The translations under genes and the position numbers were made by a program. Below the pieces are notes generated by a model, which ran no database searches, had not been told where the DNA came from, and saw nothing but the letters and a program-made list of their open reading frames with translations. Of a stretch of 64,000 nt of DNA, positions 46,230-54,355 are shown in pieces. Origin of the DNA: Bradyrhizobium sp. CCBAU 53421 (GTDB lineage: Bacteria > Pseudomonadota > Alphaproteobacteria > Rhizobiales > Xanthobacteraceae). Where the stretch lies: the NCBI RefSeq assembly GCF_015291625.1, contig NZ_CP030047.1, forward strand, positions 4,526,001 through 4,590,000, in the 5' to 3' direction. Each line of letters begins with the position of its first letter. Position 1 is the stretch's first letter.

Positions 46230-47237
46230 ATGGGCATCGAACATCCGAAATATCGCGTCGCGGTGGTGCAGGCGGCCCCTGCCTGGCTCGACCTCGACGC
46301 CTCCATCGGCAAGAGCATTGCTCTGATCGAGGAGGCCGCCGCGAAGGGTGCAAAACTGATCGCATTCCCCGAGGCCTTCATCCCCGGCTATCCCTGGTAC
46401 ATCTGGCTGGACTCGCCGGCCTGGGCGATCGGGCGCGGCTTCGTGCAGCGCTATTTCGATAACTCGCTGAGTTACGACAGCCCGCAGGCCGAGAAGTTGC
46501 GGCTCGCGGTGAAGAAGGCCGGCATGACCGCGGTGCTCGGCCTGTCCGAGCGCGACGGCGGCAGCCTCTATCTCGCGCAGTGGCTAATCGGACCCGACGG
46601 CGAGACGATTGCAAAACGGCGCAAGCTGCGGCCGACCCATGCCGAGCGTACCGTCTATGGCGAGGGCGACGGCAGCGACCTTGCGGTGCACGACCGCCCC
46701 GGCATCGGCCGGCTCGGCGCGCTGTGCTGCTGGGAGCATCTGCAGCCGCTGTCGAAATACGCGATGTATGCCCAGAACGAGCAGGTGCATGTCGCGGCCT
46801 GGCCGAGCTTCTCGTTGTACGATCCGTTCGCGCCGGCGCTCGGCTGGGAGGTCAACAACGCGGCCTCGCGCGTCTATGCGGTGGAGGGCTCGTGCTTCGT
46901 GCTGGCGCCGTGCGCCACCGTCTCGCAGGCGATGATCGACGAGATGTGCGACCGCGACGACAAGCACGCGCTGCTGCATGTCGGCGGCGGACACGCCGCG
47001 ATCTACGGACCTGACGGCAGCTCGATCGCCGAGAAGCTGCCGCCCGATCAGGAAGGCCTGCTGCTCGCCGATATCGATCTCGGTGCGATCGGGATCGCCA
47101 AGAACGCCGCCGACCCGGCCGGGCATTACTCGCGGCCCGACGTTACGCGCCTGCTGCTGAACAAGAAGCCGTCGAAGCGCGTCGAGCATTTCGCGCTGCC
47201 GCTCGATATCGAGGAGATCGACGCGGCCGCAACCTGA
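46230..47237 (+). CDS. Nitrilase
   Basis: A 335-aa nitrilase of branch 1. The catalytic triad is Glu48 (FPEAFIPGYP), Lys132 (RRKLRPTHAERTVYGEG) and Cys167 (LCCWEHLQPL). It hydrolyses nitriles directly to the acid and ammonia. The length is usual. With the aldoxime dehydratase gene 29 bases downstream it forms the aldoxime to nitrile to acid route. Start ATG preceded by AGGAGG, strongly supported. Confidence 0.93.
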   Translation: MGIEHPKYRVAVVQAAPAWLDLDASIGKSIALIEEAAAKGAKLIAFPEAFIPGYPWYIWLDSPAWAIGRGFVQRYFDNSLSYDSPQAEKLRLAVKKAGMTAVLGLSERDGGSLYLAQWLIGPDGETIAKRRKLRPTHAERTVYGEGDGSDLAVHDRPGIGRLGALCCWEHLQPLSKYAMYAQNEQVHVAAWPSFSLYDPFAPALGWEVNNAASRVYAVEGSCFVLAPCATVSQAMIDEMCDRDDKHALLHVGGGHAAIYGPDGSSIAEKLPPDQEGLLLADIDLGAIGIAKNAADPAGHYSRPDVTRLLLNKKPSKRVEHFALPLDIEEIDAAAT

Positions 47238-47266
47238 ACGCATCAGACCAACCGGAGGCGACTGCC

Positions 47267-48316
47267 ATGGAATCCGCGATTCCCCCTCACTTGCAGACTG
47301 CGCGCTCCCGTCATCGTCGCGTGCCCGACGATTATGCGCCGCCTTATCCCTCGTTCGTCGCGCGCCACAAACCCGCGGTCGCGCGCGTGATCATGGCCTA
47401 TTTCGGCGTGCAATTTCGTGGCGAGCCGACTGCCGCGGTGGCCGAGGCGCTGGCATCGATCGCAAAACGCTTTGCCGGCGGGAGCGGCCCGACGCATTGG
47501 GATCGCGCGCAATGTGTCGACCAGGCCGGCTTCACCAACGTCGTCTCGGTCGCCTATTGGGACGATGTCGGGCGGTTCGATGCCTGGTTCGACGGCGCGC
47601 GCGAGGCCTGGACCGGCGGCGCCAGCGATGGCGTCGGCCGTTTCATCGAGGTGCTGCGGCCGCATGTTGCGCGCTACGAGACGCTGTTCTCGTCGCTCGG
47701 CCGGCCGGAGGGCGTCGCGGTGCTTGCCGACGGCATGAGCGGCGAGGTGCAGGAGCACGCCTATTGGGGCGGCATGCGCGACCGCATCCCGCTGTCGCAG
47801 ACCGACGCGATGTCGCCGAACGGCGAGCCGCGGGTGATCCGCGACGGCGCGCGCATCCGCGTGGTCGCGCACGACAATCTCTGCCTGATCCGCTCCGGCC
47901 AGGACTGGAGCGACACCGAGGCGTCGGAGCGCAAGATGTATCTCGACGATGTCGAGCCGGTGCTGCGCGAGGGCATGGACTTCCTGCGCGACGACGGCGG
48001 GCCGATCGGCTGCTACGCCAATCGCTACATGCGCGTCGTCGACGCGGAGGGAAGGCTGACGGAGAAGTCCTACGGCCAGAGCTGGTGGAAGAGTCTTGCG
48101 GCACTGGAGCGCTGGGCGGAGTCGCACCCGACCCATGTCAGGATCTTCGGCGCGGCGATGAAGTATCTGTCGACCCTGGGACCCGCCGCAAAGCTCAGGC
48201 TGTATCACGAGGTCACGGTGGTTGCCGCCGACGAGCAGTTCTTCGAATATCTCGGCTGCCACGAGCGCACCGGCATGCTGGGTGCGGTGCAGGTCGCGGC
48301 GGCGCCCTCCGCCTGA
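47267..48316 (+). CDS. oxd: Aldoxime dehydratase (haem enzyme)
   Basis: A 349-aa aldoxime dehydratase, which removes water from an aldoxime to give a nitrile using ferrous haem b. His314 (LRLYHEVTV) is the candidate proximal haem ligand and His332 (GCHERTG) a candidate catalytic His; SYGQSWWKSLAALERWA and the N-terminal RVPDDYAPPYPSFVAR are family blocks. Enzymes of this family are known from Bradyrhizobium. GGAGG precedes the ATG. The product is passed to the neighbouring nitrilase. Confidence 0.92.
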   Translation: MESAIPPHLQTARSRHRRVPDDYAPPYPSFVARHKPAVARVIMAYFGVQFRGEPTAAVAEALASIAKRFAGGSGPTHWDRAQCVDQAGFTNVVSVAYWDDVGRFDAWFDGAREAWTGGASDGVGRFIEVLRPHVARYETLFSSLGRPEGVAVLADGMSGEVQEHAYWGGMRDRIPLSQTDAMSPNGEPRVIRDGARIRVVAHDNLCLIRSGQDWSDTEASERKMYLDDVEPVLREGMDFLRDDGGPIGCYANRYMRVVDAEGRLTEKSYGQSWWKSLAALERWAESHPTHVRIFGAAMKYLSTLGPAAKLRLYHEVTVVAADEQFFEYLGCHERTGMLGAVQVAAAPSA

Positions 48317-48464
48317 CGCTGGCCTCCTGGCGGGCGCCCGGCCAAAATATCGAAAACAACCCCATGCACAGTAGCCTGTGGTTGCTGGCGGACACGGCGA
48401 CTTGACTCGTCGGGCAACTCAGCGGTAGCCTTCTATTATTCCGAAATCGTGCAGGCGGCTCGGT

Positions 48465-48496
48465 GCCGTCGCCCGGCTTGACCGGGCGATGACGGC
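48465..48496. repeat. Short palindromic repeat (GTCGCCCGGCTTGACCGGGCGATGAC)
   Basis: An inverted repeat GCCGTCGCCCGG-CTTGA-CCGGGCGATGACGGC type sequence, close to the arms of the larger repeats at 50515-50620 and 50728-50836, of which it looks like a solo arm. The rest of the 213-base interval (48317-48529) shows nothing. Confidence 0.7.
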
Positions 48497-48529
48497 GTGG
48501 ACGGATGTAGCTTCACTTCCTCTATATTT

Positions 48530-49381
48530 CTACGGCCGCAGCCGGCCGCCGCGTTCCGTGATGGCTTGCGCCAGTTCGACCGCCGGGCCGCGTTTGGTCC
48601 GGCGGGCGGTGCGGACCACGAATTCGACGTTGCCGAGCGGCGGCAGGCCTGTCGCGGGGAACGCCTCCAGTCCGTCCGGGATCAGGCCCTGCGCCTGCGG
48701 GGTGATGCCGAGACCGGCGAGCGCCGCGGCGCGCAGGCCGCTGAGGCTGCCGCTGGAGCAGACGATGCGCCAGGGTCGTCCAAACCGTTCCATCGCCTCC
48801 AGCACCACGCTGCGGCTGACGCTCGGTGGCGCATAGAGGATCAGCGGCAGCGGCTGGTCGGGATCGAGCCGCATGCCGGGCGCACCGGTCCACACCAGGC
48901 GGTCCTGCCACACCAGTTGCCCGAGCGCGTCGCCGGGCCGGCGCTTGCCGAGCACGAGGTCGAGCTCGCCGGCGTCGAGCTGCTGGTAGAGCACGGCGCT
49001 GAGGCCGATCGTCAATTCGAGATCGACCTGCGGGTGGCGGCGGACGAAGTCGCGCAGCAGATCGGGCAGGCGGGAGCTCGCAAAATCCTCCGCGGCGCCC
49101 AACCGGACCTTGCCGCGCACCTGCGACCCCGCGAAGTAATCGCGGGCGCGCGCATTGGCCTCGAGGATCGGGCGCGCAAAGCCGGTCATCGCTTCGCCGT
49201 CGGCGGTGAGCACCACCGAATGGGTGTCGCGCACGAACAGGCGACGCCCGGCCGCGGCCTCGAGCTTGCGGATGTGCTGGCTGACGGTCGACTGCTTCAG
49301 GCCGAGGCGGCGCCCGGCCTCGGTGAAGTTCTGGGTCTGCACCACGGTCAGGAAGGTTTCGAGCTGGGTCGGATCGAGCAT
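48530..49381 (-). CDS. LysR-family regulator
   Basis: A 283-aa LTTR: HTH at residues 1-60 (LDPTQLETFLTVVQTQNFTE; GLKQSTVSQHIRKLEAAAGR) and an effector domain. The KQSTVSQHIRKLE recognition helix is like that of regulators of divergent transporter or metabolic genes. It is divergent from the symporter gene across about 105 bases, so it likely controls that gene. Effector unknown. Confidence 0.9.
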   Translation of the reverse strand: MLDPTQLETFLTVVQTQNFTEAGRRLGLKQSTVSQHIRKLEAAAGRRLFVRDTHSVVLTADGEAMTGFARPILEANARARDYFAGSQVRGKVRLGAAEDFASSRLPDLLRDFVRRHPQVDLELTIGLSAVLYQQLDAGELDLVLGKRRPGDALGQLVWQDRLVWTGAPGMRLDPDQPLPLILYAPPSVSRSVVLEAMERFGRPWRIVCSSGSLSGLRAAALAGLGITPQAQGLIPDGLEAFPATGLPPLGNVEFVVRTARRTKRGPAVELAQAITERGGRLRP

Positions 49382-49486
49382 GGCCGTCGGCCCGTCATTT
49401 CATAACGTAATGACAATAACACCGGTAAGCGCGGTTCACAATCGGCGTTGGCGAAGCCATTTTCCGGTCAAGGAAAGGAAGCCACC

Positions 49487-50500
49487 ATGACCATCAGCCG
49501 CCTGCGCTCATTCGTGCCTGTCGACCCCTACATCGCCGCCATCGTCGGCATGGTCGGCCTTGCCACGCTGCTGCCGCTGCACGGGCAGGGCACCGTGATC
49601 GGCGGCTACGCGACCGATGCCGCGATCGCGCTGCTGTTCTTCCTGCACGGCGCCCGGCTGTCGACGACGGAGGCGCTGGTCGGCGCCCGGCACTGGCGGC
49701 TGCACCTCGTGATCTTCCTGTCGACCTTCGCGCTGTTCCCGCTGCTCGGGCTCGCCGCGCATGCGCTGGCGCCGCATCTGCTGACGCCGGCGCTGTGGGC
49801 GGGCGTGATCCTGATCTGCATCCTGCCATCGACGGTGCAGTCGTCGGTCGCCTTCACCTCGATCGCACATGGCAACGTCTCCGCCGCGCTGTGCTCGGCT
49901 ACCGCCTCCAATCTGCTCGGCATCGTCGCGACACCGCTGCTGGCAGGTGTGCTGCTCTCGAGCCATGGCGGGTTCTCCGGCAATGCCGCGTTCGACATCG
50001 TCGTGCAACTGTTGCTGCCCTTCGTGGCGGGGCAGCTGTCGCGGCCGCTGATCGGCCGCTGGGTCGAGCGGCACCGTGCGATGCTCGGCCTGGTCGACCG
50101 CGGCTCGATCCTCCTGATCGTCTACACCGCGTTCAGCGACGGCGTCAGCCACGGCATCTGGCATCAGGTCAACGCGACGCAGATGGCCATCGTGCTCGGC
50201 CTCGATGCGCTGCTACTGGCGACCGTGCTGCTGATCACCAATTTTGGCAGCCAGCTGCTCGGCTTCTCGCGCGCCGACCGCATCGCGATCATGTTCTGCG
50301 GCTCGAAGAAGAGCCTGGCGAGCGGGCTGCCGATGGCGAGCGTGCTGCTCGCCGGGCAGTCGGTCGGCCTGATCGTGCTGCCGCTGATGCTGTTTCACCA
50401 GATCCAGCTGATGACCTGCGCCGCGTTGGCGCGCCGTTATGCGGGCGGTGAGGAAGGGGCATCACATGATGCTGCGCCGGTGTTGGTCAAGGCGCACTGA
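49487..50500 (+). CDS. Bile acid:sodium symporter family transporter
   Basis: A 337-aa membrane protein with nine or ten hydrophobic segments, of the SBF-like subgroup (YfeH type): LFFLHGARLSTTEALVG, ICILPSTVQSSVAFTSIAHG and FCGSKKSLASGLPMA. The last two carry the crossover residues of the fold. The cargo is unlikely to be bile acid; small organic anions are more usual. Start 49487 follows AAGGAAAGGAAG. Divergent LysR neighbour. Confidence 0.88.
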   Translation: MTISRLRSFVPVDPYIAAIVGMVGLATLLPLHGQGTVIGGYATDAAIALLFFLHGARLSTTEALVGARHWRLHLVIFLSTFALFPLLGLAAHALAPHLLTPALWAGVILICILPSTVQSSVAFTSIAHGNVSAALCSATASNLLGIVATPLLAGVLLSSHGGFSGNAAFDIVVQLLLPFVAGQLSRPLIGRWVERHRAMLGLVDRGSILLIVYTAFSDGVSHGIWHQVNATQMAIVLGLDALLLATVLLITNFGSQLLGFSRADRIAIMFCGSKKSLASGLPMASVLLAGQSVGLIVLPLMLFHQIQLMTCAALARRYAGGEEGASHDAAPVLVKAH

Positions 50501-50514
50501 GCGCGGCCACTCCG

Positions 50515-50620
50515 CTGTCGTCCCCCGGCTTGACCGGGGGACCCAGTACGCCGCGGCTTCTCCGTGACCGACTGGCGTCTCTGGAATACTGGATCGCCCG
50601 GTCGAGCCGGGCGATGACAC
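50515..50620. repeat. Palindromic repeat, copy 1 (GTCGTCCCCCGGCTTGACCGGGGGACCC)
   Basis: Begins CTGTCGTCCCCCGGCTTGAC and ends GGTCGAGCCGGGCGATGACA; between the arms are the phrases CCCAGTACGCCGCGGCTTCT and TCTGGAATACTGGATCGC. It is almost identical to 50728-50836. Confidence 0.88.
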
Positions 50621-50634
50621 CGAAAATTGGCTAG

Positions 50635-50720
50635 GCCTTACGCCACACGCAGGCCCTTCGCGATTTCCTTCTGCGCGTCGAACTCGCGGCGGCGGCGCGC
50701 CAGCTCATCGGCGCTCAGCG
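50635..50720 (-). pseudogene. Duplicated 3' end of the GrdB-like gene
   Basis: Read on the minus strand, this stretch encodes ALSADELARRRREF then DAQKEIAKGLRVA-stop, the same as the last 27 residues of the intact gene (ALSAEELARLRREF...), with a few substitutions. It has no start or upstream domain of its own: the open frame here is fused to repeat sequence. It sits between the two repeat copies and is best explained as part of a tandem duplication of roughly 230 bases. Confidence 0.85.
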
Positions 50721-50727
50721 CAGCTCC

Positions 50728-50836
50728 TCCGCTGTCGTCCCCCGGCTTGGCCGGGGGACCCAGTACGCCGCGGCTTCTCAGTGACTCACTGACGTCTCTG
50801 GAATACTGGATCGCCCGGTCGAGCCGGGCGACGACA
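50728..50836. repeat. Palindromic repeat, copy 2
   Basis: Second copy of the repeat at 50515-50620, with a few base changes in the centre (CTCAGTGACTCACTGACG). It lies 38 bases from the stop of the GrdB-like gene. Confidence 0.88.
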
Positions 50837-50874
50837 GCGTGAGTGGGGTAAGGGATCGTGTCCAACGCCCAGCG

Positions 50875-51804
50875 CTAAGCGACGCGCAAACCCTTCGCGA
50901 TTTCCTTCTGCGCGTCGAACTCGCGGCGCAGGCGGGCGAGCTCCTCCGCGCTCAGTGCATCGGCATTGCTGTAGTCGCGCTTCCAGGACGCGTCCTCGCT
51001 CCAGCGCAGCGGCGACTGCACCGTGGTCTGCGGACCGGGCGCAGTTTCCAGCACGCGTAGCGCGAGTTTCAGCGTGAACGCCTGCGAGGCCCCGTCATGC
51101 GGCTTGCCGGCGGAGTTGCCGAGCGGGAAATCGGAGAACAGGAAGCGCGGCACCGCGGCGTGCTCGACGATATCCTTGGCGCAGCCCATCACCACGGTCG
51201 GGATGCCGTTGGCTTCGAGATGGCGCGCCACCAGGCTGACGGTCTGGTGGCAGACCGGGCAGTTCGGCACCAGCACCGCGGCGTCGACCTTGTCGTCGCG
51301 GCAGCGCTTCAGGATCTCGGGCGCATCGGTCTCGATGGTGACGCGGTGGCTGCGGTTGGTCGGGGCACCGAAGAAGCGCGGGGCGACTTCGCCGATCTTG
51401 CCTTCCGCGGCGAGGCGCTTGAGCTGCGCCAGCGGGAACCAGGTGCCGCTGTCGGTCGCCGTGGTGTGGGTGCGGTCATAGGCGATATGCGAGATCCGCA
51501 AATCGTGTGGCTGCGACGTGTCGCCGTCATAGACCGAATAGAACTTGGCCCCGCCATTGTATTTGGCGCCGGGGCCCTGGTCGCCGCGGGCAGGATCGAA
51601 CGGCGCGGCTGTCGTGATGATGGCGACCCGGGACTGGTTCAGCGGCTTCTTCAGCGGCTGGAACGGCGCGGAGGTGTAATGCGCCCAGCGGTAGGGGGTG
51701 GTGTAGCCGATCGCCTCGTAATAATCGCGGGTCCGCTTCATGTAGCCGATCGGGGCGTCGTCGTCGGAGGCAAAGCCGAGTTGATCGTCCGTAGCTGCGG
51801 CCAT
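50875..51804 (-). CDS. Glycine/betaine reductase B-like protein (GrdB family) with CPVC motif
   Basis: A 309-aa protein resembling selenoprotein B/GrdB-PrdB reductase components. The site that in clostridial enzymes carries selenocysteine is here VLVPNCPVCHQT, with plain cysteine codons. Relatives occur in many aerobes, where no glycine or proline reductase operates, so the role is unknown; a thiol redox function is possible. The start at 51804 is set by AGGGAG; ATGs at 51831 and 51828 lie upstream. Its 3' end is duplicated just downstream. Confidence 0.8.
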   Translation of the reverse strand: MAAATDDQLGFASDDDAPIGYMKRTRDYYEAIGYTTPYRWAHYTSAPFQPLKKPLNQSRVAIITTAAPFDPARGDQGPGAKYNGGAKFYSVYDGDTSQPHDLRISHIAYDRTHTTATDSGTWFPLAQLKRLAAEGKIGEVAPRFFGAPTNRSHRVTIETDAPEILKRCRDDKVDAAVLVPNCPVCHQTVSLVARHLEANGIPTVVMGCAKDIVEHAAVPRFLFSDFPLGNSAGKPHDGASQAFTLKLALRVLETAPGPQTTVQSPLRWSEDASWKRDYSNADALSAEELARLRREFDAQKEIAKGLRVA

Positions 51805-51895
51805 TTTGCGCTCCCTTTTGCGCGCCATCATTTCAGTCCATAGCTAGACCACGAGCTTGCGGTGTCAAGCCACGCCGCGCGGGAGCAGATTTGCG

Positions 51896-53011
51896 ATGCG
51901 AACGGGTCTTTGCGCCGCATGGGTCATGCTTGTGTTGCTGGTGCCGCAGGTCGGCGCCGGCGCGGAGGACGCGCCTGCCGCAGCCCCGGCGACGCCGCCG
52001 AGCGCCGAGCAGCCCGCAATGCCGCCCGCGGACGAGCCCGCCGCGCCCGCCGAGAAACCTGCCACAGCGCCGGCGGAGCAGCCTGCGCCGCCGCCGGGAG
52101 AGCAGGCCGCGCCATCGGCCGAGAAACCTGCACCCCCTGTGGATACGCCGGCGACGCAGGCCGAGAAACCTGCGGCAACGACCGAGAAACCGGCAGACGA
52201 CGCGCGCGAGAGCGACACCCGCGAGGCGATGTGCCTGATGATCGAGTCGGCGGCGCGGGCCAACGATCTGCCGCTCGAATTCTTCGCGCGCGTGATCTGG
52301 CAGGAGAGCCGCTTCCAGGCCGACGCGATCGGCCCGATGACCCGGAGCGGCCAGCGCGCGCAAGGCATCGCGCAGTTCATGCCGGGCACGGCGAACGAGC
52401 GCGGGCTGCTTGATCCGCTCGATCCAGTGCAGGCGCTGCCGAAGTCGGCTGAATTCCTTAGCGAGCTGCGCAACCAGTTCGGCAATCTCGGCCTTGCGGC
52501 CGCCGCCTACAATGCCGGCCCGCGCCGGATCCAGGACTGGCTCGCCGGCTCCGGTTACATGCCGCAGGAGACGCGCAACTACGTCTCAGCGATCACCGGC
52601 TCCAGCGTCGACGACTGGGCCGCCGCCGGCCGCAACGGCAAGATGCCACAGCGTGCGCCGACCACGAGCTGCCGCGAGCTGATGGCGCTGCTGAAGCGTG
52701 CGCCGAATCCGTTCGTGGCCGGGCTCGAGCAGCACATCACGCTGTCGGCGGCCAAGGTGTGGGGCGTGCAGCTCGCCGCCGGCTTCAGCCGCGACAAGGC
52801 GCTGGCGATGTATGCCCGTGCCATCAAGCGGCTGTCGAGCGTGATCGGCGATCAGGATCCGAGCCTCTTGAGCTCGCGGCTGCGCACCCGCGGCAGCGCG
52901 ACGTTCTACCAGGTGCGCATCGGCGCCGACACGCGCCCCGAGGCCGACGGCCTGTGCAGCCGCATCCGCAAGGCGGGCGGGGCGTGCTTTGTGCTGAAGA
53001 ACCGGGCTTGA
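51896..53011 (+). CDS. Lytic transglycosylase (SLT family), exported
   Basis: A 371-aa protein: signal peptide (GLCAAWVMLVLLVPQVGAGA), a Pro/Ala/Glu-rich spacer of about 75 residues with repeated EKPA, then an SLT lysozyme-like domain (FFARVIWQESRFQADAIGP with the catalytic Glu in WQESRF, GIAQFMPGT, AAYNAGPRRI). The C-terminal part may include a SPOR-like fold (TFYQVRIGADTRPEADGLC). It cleaves peptidoglycan glycan strands in the periplasm. GGGAG 10 bases before the ATG supports the start. Confidence 0.88.
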   Translation: MRTGLCAAWVMLVLLVPQVGAGAEDAPAAAPATPPSAEQPAMPPADEPAAPAEKPATAPAEQPAPPPGEQAAPSAEKPAPPVDTPATQAEKPAATTEKPADDARESDTREAMCLMIESAARANDLPLEFFARVIWQESRFQADAIGPMTRSGQRAQGIAQFMPGTANERGLLDPLDPVQALPKSAEFLSELRNQFGNLGLAAAAYNAGPRRIQDWLAGSGYMPQETRNYVSAITGSSVDDWAAAGRNGKMPQRAPTTSCRELMALLKRAPNPFVAGLEQHITLSAAKVWGVQLAAGFSRDKALAMYARAIKRLSSVIGDQDPSLLSSRLRTRGSATFYQVRIGADTRPEADGLCSRIRKAGGACFVLKNRA

Positions 53012-53024
53012 TTGCGTAGCTCCC

Positions 53025-53114
53025 GTAGCCCGGATGAAGCGCCAGCGAAATCCGGGGCTGCTCGTGCAGTGGGTCAGAGCTGTCCCGGATTACGCTTCGC
53101 TCCATCCGGGCTAC
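53025..53114. repeat. GTAGCCCGGATG...CATCCGGGCTAC palindromic repeat
   Basis: Inverted arms GTAGCCCGGATGAAGCG and CGCTTCGCTCCATCCGGGCTAC surround CGAAATCCGGGG...CCCGGATTACG. It is the longer form of the element at 10538-10587 and occupies most of the gap between the transglycosylase and azlC. Confidence 0.85.
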
Positions 53115-53200
53115 TGCATAGCAGCGCTGTGCACCCGCTTGCTTGACCCTGCGTCGCGCGCGCCCTAATCCGCCGCGATTGCAAAACCATCCGGCTTCCC

Positions 53201-53953
53201 GTGGCGCTTCCTCCGCTCGATTCCCCGCAATGGCAGACCTCGTTCCGCGCCTTCCTGTGGGGCGCGCGGTCGATCGGCGCGACCGTGCTCACCTTGGTGC
53301 TGTTTGCGACCTATCTCGGCATCGGCGCGCTGGCGCATGATAGCGGCTTCTCGCTGGGCTGGACGCTCGCAAGCACCGCGTTCGTCTGGGCGGGGCCGGC
53401 GCAGATCATCGTGATCACGACGCTCGGCTCCGGCGCCACTGTGCTGCAATCGGCGATCGCGGTCACGGTCAGCGCGATCAGGCTGTTTCCGATGGTGGTG
53501 TCGGTGCTGCCGTTGATGCGCACCGAACAGACCAAGCGGCGGCATCTGATCCTGGTGGCGCATCTGACGGCCGTGACGCTGTGGGTCGAATGCTACCGCT
53601 TCCTGCCGCAGGTGCCGCGCAACCGGCGGATCGCCTTCATCCACGGGCTCGGTCTGGGGCTGGTCTCGGTCTGCCTGATCGCCAACACGATCGGCTACAC
53701 GCTCGCGGCCAACCTCACGCCGCTGCTCGCCGCCGGCATGTTGATGCTGACGCCGCTCGCCTTCCTGTTCTCCACCGCACGCAATTGCCGCGAGCTCGCC
53801 GACGTGATCGCGCTGGTGCTTGGGCTGTTGCTGTTCCCGCTGGCCGCGATGCTGAACAGCGGCGTCGACATCCTGGTCAGCGGCGTCGTCGCGGGAACCA
53901 TCGCCTATGGCGTGCACCGCGCCAGGGCAGGCATGGTGAAGGCGCGCGCATGA
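53201..53953 (+). CDS. azlC: AzlC-family amino acid exporter, large subunit
   Basis: A 250-aa AzlC/BrnF-type membrane protein: FLWGARSIGATVLTLV, STAFVWAGPAQIIVITTLGSG, SAIRLFPMVVSVLPLMR. With AzlD it forms the exporter of branched-chain amino acids and analogues. The GTG at 53201 is the first start; the C-terminus overlaps the azlD ATG (ATGA). I would trust the family more than the substrate. Confidence 0.88.
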   Translation: MALPPLDSPQWQTSFRAFLWGARSIGATVLTLVLFATYLGIGALAHDSGFSLGWTLASTAFVWAGPAQIIVITTLGSGATVLQSAIAVTVSAIRLFPMVVSVLPLMRTEQTKRRHLILVAHLTAVTLWVECYRFLPQVPRNRRIAFIHGLGLGLVSVCLIANTIGYTLAANLTPLLAAGMLMLTPLAFLFSTARNCRELADVIALVLGLLLFPLAAMLNSGVDILVSGVVAGTIAYGVHRARAGMVKARA

Positions 53954-54294
53954 GCAGCTTCATCGGCGACTGGCACGCGCTGGCGGTTCTGTTCGTGGCA
54001 GGCGTCATCCCCAACCAGATCTGGCGCATGCTCGGCCTCTGGTTCGGCGGCGGCATCGACGAGAATTCCGAGCTCCTGGTCTGGGTGAGGGCAGTCGCCA
54101 CCGCGATCCTCGCCGGGATCATTGCGCAGATCGTGGTGCAGCCGCCGGGCGCGCTCGCCAGCGTGCCGGACTGGCTGCGTTACGGCGCCGTCGCCGCGGG
54201 CTTTGTGGCATTCATGCTGGCGAGGAAATCGATCTTCGCCGGCGTGATCGTGGGCGAGATCGTCCTGATCGCGGGCAAATACTGGCTCGGCTGA
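53950..54294 (+). CDS. azlD: AzlD-family small subunit
   Basis: A 114-aa protein with three or four membrane segments, the small partner of AzlC: LAVLFVAGVIPNQIWRMLG start and WLRYGAVAAGFVAFMLARKS. Four-base overlap with azlC gives translational coupling. The pair forms one transporter in the inner membrane. Confidence 0.87.
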   Translation: MSSFIGDWHALAVLFVAGVIPNQIWRMLGLWFGGGIDENSELLVWVRAVATAILAGIIAQIVVQPPGALASVPDWLRYGAVAAGFVAFMLARKSIFAGVIVGEIVLIAGKYWLG

Positions 54295-54355
54295 TTGCGG
54301 CAGCCGCATTATCCGTTACTCTCGTTTCCCAACAACAAGACAACGGGGAAACGTC

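Noticed and set aside
50638..50865. A possible 75-aa gene on the minus strand
   Set aside because: It is the duplicated 27-codon end of the GrdB-like gene fused to repeat sequence; treated as a pseudogene fragment.
50875..51804. Selenocysteine at the GrdB-like active site
   Set aside because: Both active-site codons are TGC; there is no in-frame TGA.
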